Assembly (NCBI GenBank): GCA_947561585.1
Contig: CANNZV010000330.1
Location: 236,538-300,537 of the forward strand
Origin: Caprella mutica
Lineage: Eukaryota > Arthropoda > Malacostraca > Amphipoda > Caprellidae
Length of the DNA: 64,000 nucleotides
Direction of reading: 5' to 3'
Of the stretch, positions 31,251 to 42,900 are shown in pieces. Position 1 is the stretch's first letter. Every line of letters begins with the position of its first letter. The notes under the pieces are model-generated. The model was given only the letters and a program-made list of their open reading frames with translations, had not been told where the DNA came from and searched no databases. The translations under genes and the position numbers were made by a program.

Positions 31251-31994
31251 TCTCAAAGTACTCAGAAATATATGTAGGTTTATCCAAGCCAACACAGCAA
31301 AATTTCAATAGGCAGTTGTGATACGAGGCTACTTATAGACAAATAGTGTAATTTAAGAATCTTCCTTGTGGGGGATTTAGTTCTTTAGTTGTTTAGTTGA
31401 AAATTTGGTACGATAAATTTATGAAGTTTTGTCTCGCTTATACAATTTTTCAAATTATTTTCAAATAATTTGGTATTATTAAGTAGTTCTAGTTTAGAAA
31501 TAAGCTAGGAAAATGATTGGAATTTATTTGATATTTCTGCTCTTTATATCAGTATTCTATATTTTAATTCATTATTTTATTAAAATAAATGTTTTAACAT
31601 TATAGTGTGTTAAGGGAATGGTTCAGGTAGTTTTTACATTTATTTCGTTTTTTTTTTTTTAATTTAGTTACCCTGCAAATCTACCAAAGAAAACTCACAA
31701 AAAATTCCATTCACCTAGTACGTTTGTACGTGTGTCAAACACGCTTCTCAGTTTGGGGGTTAGGGAGTTTTGAGGTTGTTTTGAGGTTGTTTTTGTGTTG
31801 TTTCTGTGTTGTTTTTTTGCCTCCCATTTATGGTTGAAGGCTTCGTCGCTGCCTGGGTTGACCCCCGAAGCGACCTGATGAGTCTTCTTGGCTGGGACGA
31901 AAAGCATATAGTTTTTTTTTAAATTTAAAATTTTTTTGAAAATTTTTTTTCTTCCTCCATTATCTCAGTACCATTTTTTCTCAAATTCTCCACG

Positions 31995-32310
31995 TTCAAA
32001 AGTATAGAACTTTTTGGGGGTTGGTGCTACAGAAAAATGTATGAGAGCTAATATGTTCAGACCGAAATTCCTAAGGTCGTGGTGAAGCCCTTTTCCTATA
32101 ACTTTTTCTATAAACTTGATTTTTTTTGAAAAACAAAAAAAAAAAAAAAAAAAATATGACAATTTTTTTTTAAAATTCAAATAAAAATTTTTTCAGATAG
32201 AAATTCAAAAAAAAAGCTGCACCACGACCTTACGATAGTAGTAGAGAACATATTAGCTTCAATAAATTTTTCTGTAGCACCAACCCCCAAGCCGTTCTAT
32301 AGTTTCCCGG
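31995..32310. repeat. Large imperfect hairpin plus 12-bp perfect hairpin
   Basis: Arms at about 32,010-32,087 (gggggttggtgctacagaaa, gagctaatatgttc, aaggtcgtggtgaagc) and 32,215-32,292 (complement) surround about 125 bp. Immediately after, at 32,316-32,345, ggggtcgaaaaa and tttttcgacccc form a perfect 12-bp stem. From 31,250 to 31,995 nothing is recognised. Confidence 0.75.
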
Positions 32311-32514
32311 GGGGGGTCGAAAAAGAAGGTTTTTCGACCCCCACGGGGGAGGGGGGCCCCAAAATGAAAAAATCTCACAAGAGAGCATATGATTATTTTT
32401 CACTTTACACCTTATGTTAAAATCTCAGCTCAATCGGACAAGTATTATTGGTACTACCTAAGTACATGAACCATTCCCTTAATATCCCCTTTATGAAAAT
32501 TGGGCGACCAAAAA

Positions 32515-32618
32515 TCTTGTCAACGAAACGTCCTGTCGACGAAACGTCTTTTCGATGAAATATCTGTCGACGGAATGTCTGTCGACGAAATGTTTTCGAC
32601 GGAACGTCTGTCAACCTG
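32515..32618 (+). repeat. Word array gtcgacgaaacgtct
   Basis: About seven degenerate 15-bp copies (ctgtcgacgaaatgt). Related arrays occur at 33,970-34,075 and 14,370-14,462, in the same orientation. Confidence 0.7.
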
Positions 32619-32834
32619 CTGGTCTCTTTAAAACATATTTGATAAAATGATTAATTTTGTGTCAACTTGATTCTTGTGAGCATTCGAGAAGTAGTTTTAT
32701 AAATACGAAATTATCCGTCAATATTCAGATGAACCTTAATTTATTGTCAACCACTTTATAAGCATGACGAAAACCCGTTTCTTTAACGTTGGTGAATTCG
32801 ATATTTCATATATAGAGCATACCCATTTTAAAAT

Positions 32835-33110
32835 AGTGTGTGGACAAAGTATCGAAAGACAAAGTATCGAAAGAAAGTAGATCGAAACACAGTGTAACAA
32901 AAGACAAAGTATCGAAAGACAAAATATAGAAAATGAGAGTATGGAAAGACAAAAATAGAAGGACATATACCATAGAAAGAAAAATGTATAAAAAAGTTGA
33001 GGACGTACCTCGCCTGGTTCAATAAAGACAAAATGAGCCCACCTACAATTGAGCCCGGAACAATTGGGCTCTAAGACAATATTTTTTGAGCCCAAATTAA
33101 TTGAGAACTT
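32835..33110. repeat. Word arrays gacaaagtatcgaaa and caattgggctc
   Basis: 32,842-32,960 repeats agacaaagtatcgaa about seven times. 33,030-33,110 repeats caattgagccc/acaattgggctc words. A further ggctcaattatcgg, caattgtcgggaccc, gtgggcatttttcc run is at 33,418-33,550, reverse-complementary in part. No gene is seen up to 33,702. Confidence 0.6.
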
Positions 33111-33702
33111 TAAAAAACTGTGCAATTATTCACTTATATGTGCAATCTTGATTTTTAGTATTTGTACGTGTAAATTGATTTTGAACGTATTATTGCTCTC
33201 TAATCTTGCTCTAATATAAAAATAGTAGGGTGACGATATTGAGTTACTGGTACGAGGCAGATCTTCCATGACACGGTTGAATAAACTCCACACACATGGT
33301 TTGCAAAAAGGATTTTGTCTATTTCTTCTGAATGGCCTTCATATCGACGAAATAAACTTTTATGAAGCATTAAGTAAAAGTTAAATATTATGTATGCAGT
33401 GTTCAACCACAGGCCTAAAAGTCTTCGGCTCAATTATCGGCGAATCCAATTGTCGGGACCCACGCAATTGACTTGGGCCCCTGTGGGTATTTTTCCTTGT
33501 GGGCATTTTTCCTGTGAACTTTTTTTCTTGTGGGCATTTACTGTGGGCTTCTTATCTTTCCATTCACCCTTTTCCACCATTAATAAAATATATCATAATA
33601 AAATTAATAAGCCTGACACTGAGTTACATTGGAACAATTAAAACAAACGAATTATGAATGCTGTAATTGAGTTTAATTTGAGCCGTCACCTGCATTTAAC
33701 AG

Positions 33703-33920
33703 ATGACAATAGTGATGATAATTAATTCAGAGGAATGGAAGGTTGTACTGAAGAAGAACTGTGAAACTCAAGTAAGATATAAATCTGGCGTACGAACGGT
33801 GGATACTAGAACTACCGGCGACATGGAAGGAGGTACCGATATACCAGTCTCAGAGATAGAACTCAACCACCGATTTTCATCGAAAGATGGCAAATGGGCA
33901 ATGTACAACGCGTACTTACG
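33703..33920 (+). CDS. Gene B predicted first coding exon
   Basis: ATG at 33,703 follows an in-frame TAA and a tttaacag acceptor-like sequence, and the exon ends at TTACG|GTGAGT. It is open for 72 codons (MTIVMIINSEEWKVVLKKNC, ending GKWAMYNAYL). Its phase-2 end joins 36,320 in frame (R-QGDEWL). No family similarity is expected in this cytoplasmic N-terminus, so support comes from the phase fit, the strong donor and position. Confidence 0.6.
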
Positions 33921-36900
33921 GTGAGTAAAGAAAATACTATTCAGTTTAAAATACAAAATACAGCAATTCGTGGACAAATTATTGTCCGTAAACAAAATGT
34001 CCGTGAACAAAATGTCTGTGGACGAAATATACGTGGACGAAATGTCCGTGGATTAAATTTCCGTGGACGAAAATAAATCAATAGAATTACGCATTTAAGA
34101 ATTATTATATATTCATAAATTAAAACCCAATTTGAATTCCATGCAAACTGCCCTTCCACTCTCAATAATCAATAGATGAAACATTTTTTATCCCCTTTCT
34201 TTCTCCTCATTTTTTATATTATGTTTTTTTTTTTTTTTTTTTTTAAATCCGTTCTTTGATTGAAAAGATTCAAACTCAACGGAAAATCCATAATATTAGA
34301 GGTTATTTAAACTCTGCGTTGAAGGTTTTTTTCAGATATCAAGCTTTCGAATAGAAAGGGTGCAGAAAACCTGGACCTGACAATGAATTTTTATGACCAA
34401 TGGTTGTATGTTGAATACCGTCTTTCTATTTAAGCTATATACCCTAAAGTTTATTAATATTAATTAACAATCTATTTAATATTGAAATATGAGACAAAGA
34501 ATAAGAAAATTTGTTACTATCCTAGCTATTTCTTACTACATTAATATTATAGAATATTTTTACTTTATACATATCTGTTACATAATCAAGTGTGTTTTAT
34601 TGTTTTCAGATGTCTCCTTGTCTCTATGTATGTTCTCTATCCCTATGTGTCTTCTCTATTCCTATGCGTTATTTGTTGTTATACGTGTGTCCTTTTGATC
34701 CATATGTGTGTCTTCTTGATCATAAATGTGTCTTGTTGATCCTATGTGTATCCTGTTGATCCTATGGGTGTCCTGCTGATCCTAAGTGTGTCCTATTGAT
34801 CCTAAGTGTGTCTTGTTGATACTATGGGTGTCCTGATGATCCTAAGTGTGTCCTGATGATCCTAAGTGTGACTTGATGATCTTAAGTGTGTCCTGATGAT
34901 CCTAAGTGCCTTGATTTCTGAAAAAAACCTTCAACACAGAGTTTAAATAACCTCTAATATTAATCCCATCTTTTTAACGCATAGAAAATACATTATACTT
35001 TTTATGTTCATGTTCTTCTTGGGCTACTTTCTAGGCTATAGGACTTATATTTTAACTTTTAGTCATTCTACTAGTAACATACACTGTTTTTAAATACCTG
35101 CTCTTCATTCTTTCATTTCTTGTTTTAATCTCATCAAATATGTATATGTACAAATTAATTTTATTTGCATTTAGTTTAGTTATATTTTTTAAGAAAAGTT
35201 TTGAGTTGATTGTAAATTTTCAATGAAAATTAAATTATTTTATATTTCAGATCCTGAAGATGACTATAAATAGTCGAAACGTTGAATTTTGTAAATAAAT
35301 ATTTTAAAATAAAACTTTTATAATGATAAGGTACATCCTTTCTATTCTATTCATTCTGAAGCTGAAATGCAATGCTATAAATGATTTATATATAATCATA
35401 TTACAAAATTCTGCTTTCGAATAGTGCCAAAAATTTCATGTTGTTTATGATCAAATTCGATCTAAGTATCAAAACAATACCAGTAATTTGACATCTAATA
35501 TATTACTAAATTCCGTTAAAAATATGTTTATACTTATTTTTCCAAATCGTTTATGATCGAATTCGTAATGAACAGAAAACAATTAACGAAACACAATATC
35601 AATTCAATAGCTACGATCAGTTTTAAATATCTAATTGTATTCGAGGCACTTATTATCAAATATTATTTCTGTTATTGTGCATCCAGGATGGCCGAGTGAA
35701 AAGAGCCACAGACTGCAGGACAGAAGGTTTATAGTTCGGGTTAGAAAAACACCACTTCATATCTTTCCATTTAATTTCTATAGAATATGTGGCATTAATC
35801 AAAATAATACGCAACCAAACCACATTAAACTGTATGATAAACTGATAGTGGAGCATCTTGTCACTCTTGTGTAACTATAGAATAATATGTATAAAATATA
35901 CTAGTGAGTAGTGATGCAGAAGACCGAAATCATCCGTGGGACAACACACTTTGAAGAAGTGTTCTTCGCTATCCCATGCCTTGCAGAGATGGTATTGAAA
36001 GGGTCACTCACTATATCTCACGCTGGCATTTCGTTAATTAATTTCAATAATGGCATATCTAATTGGTGTCATTTTAACCTAAAAGAGTTAAAAAATAGAG
36101 TTAAATGAATAAGGAATCAGTTTTATCGCTAGATTGAGTTGGCTCAGATATGGTGACAAATATTATGAACGCAATCGTGACGAGCGCACTTATGGGATCT
36201 TTTCACCGCTAGATGGCGAAGTTATATATTTTAGTCAGGCGTTAAAATTCAAATATTGTTTCATTATTGATCTCAATAAGTGGAAAAATAATTAATTGCT
36301 ACTGTTGGATCCTACCCAGACAAGGGGACGAATGGTTAGCTCCTCCTGAGGAGTTCTCCTCTGATGTACAGCAGGCTGGGAGGATGTCACGACTGAAGGA
36401 GAGATCCTGTGTCTTCATTGAGTCCTTCACCATGCATGGTCCGATAAGGATATATGAGTGAGTACTGTAATAATAGCTTCTTTCTGTTCGTCACACTAAG
36501 CCTAATATTACTTACTAGCTGAACCCGTGAAAATTCAAGACAACAAATAGGTTTTGGTCTCTTGGTCTAATTAACAATTATGTCTCAGTGTGTTTTCTCA
36601 TTTTGTTGCAGATTGACCGACTGACACGACTTTTTTTATCATAGTAAATAGAGTATCACTTATAAATAAATATTCTTTTGGCGACATTACTTGATTTGTA
36701 ATTTCTGTTTATGTCCAACTATATGATGTCTGTTTAACCCTTTTTTTGTGATGGTCATACCGACTGTCACCGGTTTCTGTTATAATAGTATATTCTGTAT
36801 ATAGAATATAGATTTTCATTCATAAATCTCACCTCGTTGACATTATATTGATTTTACCAACGTTATATGATGTGCTATTGATAGACTATCTGTTTAACCT

Positions 36901-39900
36901 ACATTTTTGTGACGGACATACTGACTGACACCGGCGTCTTTTATATTATATATCCTGTATATAGATTGTCATTCATAAATATTATTTTGGTGAAATATCT
37001 TCGATTTACACCAACTTTATGAGGTTGCTGCTACTTATAGAGTGTCTGTTAAACGTTTTCTGTGACGGCCAGACCGACTGACTGACATTATATACCATAC
37101 ATCTCGTTTTCTAAACTAAGTTCATTTCCCCCACCATCACTTCCCCTACCTCCACTTCCACCACCTAAACTTTCCCCACTCAATGCAAATTGAGACACAC
37201 AATGAATATAGGGGAACAAAATGTATACGACAATAAGATGTTTAGTTGTAGTATCAGGCATACCGAATTTTCTTATATCTAATTACTGAAAGTTTAACGA
37301 TCGGACTGGACTCACTAACTACCTAAAGCCCCGTTCAGACGCTCCGATAAATGTCAATTTTTCACTATTATCTTGTGTTCGCGAACAAATTTGTCCGTAA
37401 AATAGCGGCCGTGATTTTCAACATGTTGGACAAATTTGTCCCCGAACGCAGGAATCGAAGTGTTCGCGTTTGTTATTGGAAAGAATATTTGTGGTATACA
37501 TCGGGATTGTATGGAGTTAATTAGATAATTATTATCATTTTACATATGAATGATTGAATTCACTATTTAGTAGTCTATTTATATATTATTTGATTGAGAT
37601 TTTTGTAAATAAATTCATATAAATATTTGTAGCTAGGTATTTAAGAATCAATTTGACTAGATACTAGGTACTGACTAGGGTACCTAAGTTCCAAATTATG
37701 GAACGGTTCCACATATTCTGACACGTATTATAAATACTATACCTAGTAGCTATATTAATTATTGTCTAACTCTCAATGTAATCATTACCTAGTTTTTTCT
37801 AACTTCTTCGTAAATGTGGAACCGTCCCATAATTTAGATCTCACCCTATAAATAGGTATGAATTATTATTTTTTTTCCTAATTTTACTAGGTAAGTACGA
37901 ACCTACCTTGTTAACACACAACATTCTAGTTAAGGCTTATAAGAAATAGTATTTAAAAGTGAGCGTTAACGTATGGTACCTATACGCAGATAATGAAAAT
38001 ATACGGAATTAAAATATTGATAGACCTATCATGATCTACGTTAACTCCCACTTAGCTAGTACTACACAGCTAACCAAAAGCTGTTTGTCCCACGTCTTAA
38101 GACGTCTGATACCCCTCGCTATAGAGGGATTTAAGACGTGGGGCAAGACGTGGGGCGAAGGATATCAGAAGTCTTGCAGACGTCTAACCCTCTTCATTTG
38201 CACAGGGGTCCCCCTCTGCAAGACGTCTGATCCCACGTCTTGTTTCCCTCTGACAGAGGGGGACATCCACATGTCCCACGTCTTACCCCACTCCATTTTC
38301 AAGACGTGGGACCCACGTGGGACAGAGTGTGGATGTCCCTCACTATAGAGGGATTCAAGACGTGGGACCCACGTGGGACAGAGTGCGGATGTCCCTCGCT
38401 ATAGAGGGAAGAGGGAAATAAGACGTGGGACCCACGTGGGACAAAGTGAGTATTCAAGACGTGGGAGAGAGTGGGAATATCCCCCTCTGCAAGACGTGGG
38501 ACAGAGTGCGGATGTCCCCCTCTGCAAGACGTGGGACAGAGTGCGGATGTCCCCCTCTGCAAGACGTGGGACAGAGTGCGGATGTCCCCCTCTGCAAGAC
38601 GTGGGACAGAGTGTGGATGTCCCCCTCTGCAAGGGAGACATATCTCTCTTTTGGCTCAAACTACTTCGGTTAATTGGGGTATATAAATATGTATAAGAAA
38701 TAAAAAAGATCATACTAATCATTATTGCAATTTCTTACCATATTGCATATAGTGTATATGTACATTTGGCTGTATATCATTTATTTTAATATTACATATT
38801 GTTATATACAAATTAAATGGGAAGAAATGGAGAAAGAATTGTAGTGGTCATCTCGGGAATCGAACTCAGGACTCTAGTGTGATGTACTAATGAAGCCTGC
38901 GTCGCTACCACTCAGCCATCCTGGACATGGTAGAACTAGTATTGAAATGATCTTTATGCAACTTGATAACTTGCGTGCTTCTTGAAATTATTTTAAATAA
39001 ATATAATTTATTATTCTACATTTTGGTATCTTTTATTTTTTAATGTAAATGAAAAGAATGTGTATAAAGTTATTTATTAATATTTGTATTGATAATGTTA
39101 ATTAATGTTATTAACTACCTAATTACCTATAACTGTTAATCAATATTACCTATAGTTACCTTCTGGTGGTATCACTACCTTATACCTATCTAGTTACTTA
39201 CTAGAGTTTATTTATAACTATCCTAGTAACCTACAAGTGATAACCACCAATCTGTACCTACTGGTGGTTATCACTTCTTACTTATTACGTAGTATTTATC
39301 AGTACCTACTTAGTTACCTACATTACTGTTTGTCAATACCTACCTAGTTACCTACTGGTGTTTATCAATGCCTACCTAGTTGCCTACATCTGCTTATCAA
39401 CACCTAATTAGTTACCTTCTTGTGTTTAACATAGCCTACCTATTGGCCTACAACTGTATATAAATACCAATCTAGGTCCTAGTTACCTACTAGTATTCAT
39501 CAATACCTACCTAGTTACCTACAACTGTTTGTCAATGCCTACCTAGTTATCTACTAGTGTTTATCAATGCTTATCTAGTTACCTATAACTGTTTGACAAT
39601 ACCTACCTAGATACCTACCAGTACCAATACCTACCTACCTAGTATACCTACTAGGTAGTGTTCATCAATCCGTACCTACTTACCTACTACCTAGTATTAT
39701 TCATCAATGCCAACCGAGATAGTAGATACCTACATCTGTTTATGAATACCTACCTAGTTATGATACGTAAATAAAGTTTGAGATAGATATACCTTTTTGG
39801 TATAACTTTTTCCCGCGTAAAACAGACGAGGGACAGGGAGGGACATCCCGCGTGGGACAGACGTGGGACAGAGAGGGATATCCCGCGTGGGACAGAGAGG

Positions 39901-42900
39901 AACATCCCACGTGGGACAGACGTGGGACAGAGAGGGACATCCCGCGTGGGATAGAGAGGGACATCCCGCGTACTTTTTCCCGCGTAAAACAGACGAGGGC
40001 AGAGAGGGACATCCCGCGTGGGACAGACGTGGGACAGAGAGGGACATCCCGCGTGGGACAGAGAGGGGACATCCCACGTGGGACAGAAAGGGATATCCCG
40101 CGTGGGACAGAGAGGGACATCTCACGTGGGAAAGACGTGGGATGTGAGTGGGATTTAAGACGTGGGACAGACGAGGGACATCCCGCTTGTGTAAGACGTG
40201 GGACGTGAGTGGGATTTCAGATGTTGGAAAGACGTGGGATTTCAGACGTCTGCAGACGTCTGAAATCCCTTGTCCCTCTCTGTCCCTCGCTAGCGAGGGA
40301 TGTCCCCCTCTGTCCCACGCGGGACAGAGAGGATATGGTTAGCTGGGTAGTAGTGCCTGATTACCGAGACGTCTCTCTAGATTAGGTACTAGGTAGTATA
40401 TTATGTTATCTGTGTATACCTCAGGTGGTTAGTTACAGAGGCAAACATTTATATTATGTTTATAATCGCCTAGGTACCTAATTGTTCATAGAAATTATAT
40501 AATCGGCTAGTTACTATCTAGTAGCGAGGTAATACTAAATATTTTATATGCGCTAGGAACCTATGCAATTTTTATTTAATCCATGATTATTTTAGATTAT
40601 CTAAAATCTAAACCACATGCATATAAATATTTTTCCAATGAATTAATTATGCAGAATCGCGAACGCGGTCATTTCCATTTCCTGTTCAATATTCATATTG
40701 CTCTCGTTTGGACGCGAAGACTAGCAGAAATGATATTATCCGTGTTCGCCCGAATAAAAGTATTTCCAAACTAGAGTGATTCGTTGGAGCGTCTGGACGG
40801 GCTTAAGGAAAGAACAAGCAGAACTATAATATGATGGGAAGAAGAAGAAGATAGTGTAGATACAAACTATTCTGATATCATTTCAATAAATGGTTTCACT
40901 AACCAAATTTATATTCATACAGTCGGAATCTTTACTCTATGCTGGCATTGTTTTAGTTTCATTACGTTTTTTTATGATGAATTGATTTGAATAAATGATA
41001 GCTGAAAAATGAACTGTGAACATGACAGAGTATCAGCGATTGCATGAATAGTTTACCCATAAATTGTTTTCTTACCTATATTTGTCTGCCAGTCTGTCTG
41101 TCTGTCACGCTTTAACATATAGCACACGATTTGATTTCAAGAATTAGATAAAATAATAGGATAGCCGAATTCTATATGACATAAAAATCCGGATAACGTA
41201 ACGGTAAACTCCTAGTTTAGTTGACCCTTGGATAGGGTCAACTAAACTAGGAGTTTACCAAAAAAACATCTGGATAAATAAAATCTATAGAAAACAAAAT
41301 AACTAAGGGAAATTTGGAAAACTGGCAGATCCGAAAAAATAGGAATATCGAAAAATCCGTTAAAATCGAAAAATCTGTAAAAACTGAAAAATAAGGAATA
41401 AATGGAAAGTTGAAAAAACGAACAAGTTCGGGAAACCAAAGAATTCGGATTAATGGTATTTCATAAGAAAAAACAGAAAAAATCAAGAAAATAGAAAAAT
41501 TCCTAAAGCTATCTGTGAAATACGAATCAAAATACATTTTTTTATAAATCCAAATAGCAAATTCGAATTATTTTTTTTCGGATAATTTAAATAAATAAGA
41601 ATTTCAACACGTTATTTTGGGCGGATAATACACTATAGAAGTTTGTATAAACAGAAAATAGTAAATCCAGATGATAAATAGATACGAATTATTTTTATAT
41701 TTAACATTCGGAAAACATCAAACAAAAAAAAAAGAAAATATTCGGGTAATAAAAATCCGAATAAAAGTCTGGTTTAAAAGAAATTGACAATAGTTATTTT
41801 TTAAATCTTACTAAACTTATTTTGATAATTCAGAAAATGAAAAAAATATTGTATTCCGTCATTTTTGACGAGTAATACACTAGTTATAATAGCCACTTGA
41901 AAATTTAAATTCTGGTAGATGGCTAAAATTATGTTTGTTGAAAATTATGAAATGTTCAACACTGTTAAAAAATAATTAAAGCATATAAATTCGATTATCA
42001 TGTATGTACAAACTACATTATATAGCACTTTGTAGGTCCCCTCCACTAAAATAAAAATTTCTCTAGAAATGCTTTAAATTAACAACATATTACAGTTACA
42101 ATGAATTTGTAAGTCTATCGTTGAAAAATAATTGTAAGAGCGAGAGTATTTTTTATAAGATATATAGTCCCTAACTTCTGCTATCACAGAAGTAATAAAA
42201 AAATTCCTACAATAAAAGTGGCTCTTGATTAGAAAATTATTTGAGTTTTTTTTCAGAACGTATAACTATTTCCGGCGGCTTATCTGGTTGTTGATGATGC
42301 TCGTACTGGGTGGATATTGTTTGTATCTTTGCTACAAGGTGGTAAATGACTACCGTCAGTACCCTACACTTACTACCTACAGGGTATGTACTTCACCACT
42401 TAATGTAGGTAGGTAGGTTACCACTAACTGATGGTAGGTATTTTACCTCTTACTAATTAGTACACTTACAGTGTAGGTTTACCTTCCACTCACTATATGT
42501 AGGTACCTTGCTCTTCACCACCTAAAAGGTAGGTACTTCACCACCTAAAAGGTAGGTACTTCACTACCTAAGAGGTAGGTACTTCACCACCTAAAAGGTA
42601 GGTACTTCACCACCTAAAAGGTAGGTACTTCACCACCTAAAAGGTAGGTACTTCACCACCTAAAAGGTAGGTACTTCACCACCTAAAAGGTAGGTATTTT
42701 TTCAAATCAATGATACCAGCAGGTATCAAAGATACCAATAAAATTATAAGTATTGTGATAATATAGTCAGTCCAGTTTTCTGTAATTTACGCTGATGCTA
42801 TGACAATTTATTGACTTGCACTATCTTCAATATTGATACCAACGACTTGATGTAGAGAAATATTTTATGAAATATTTTTATACAATAGACCAAATATAGA

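Larger units (their letters stand above)
37327..40803. mobile_element. 3.5-kb Harbinger-like element (TAA target duplication)
   Basis: Left end AGCCCCGTTCAGACGCTCC (37,327) and right end GGAGCGTCTGGACGGGCT (ending 40,803) are inverted repeats flanked by TAA (37,324-37,326; 40,804-40,806), the duplication type of PIF/Harbinger. Subterminal gttcgcg/cgcgaac words occur at both ends (37,378-37,470; 40,655-40,750). Inside are two G+C-rich minisatellites, a cctacctagttacctac array and a tRNA-like SINE, but no transposase. It lies in the second intron of gene B. Confidence 0.8.

Noticed and set aside
32515..34078. The gacgaaatgtc word arrays as the two ends of one element
   Set aside because: Both arrays have the same orientation, not inverted, so they do not define a terminal-inverted-repeat element.
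38846..38926. Functional tRNA gene on the - strand
   Set aside because: A and B boxes are present but the acceptor stem does not pair and the anticodon arm is not convincing; better explained as a SINE.
38299..40208. Many overlapping open frames in several directions (CPTSCRGGHPHSVPR and similar)
   Set aside because: They are translations of minisatellites whose period keeps frames open; no start context or splice context supports them.
42034..42048. aggtcccctcca, identical to a TIR of the TTAA element
   Set aside because: No matching opposite end, TTAA or inner similarity was found nearby; a 12-bp match could be chance.
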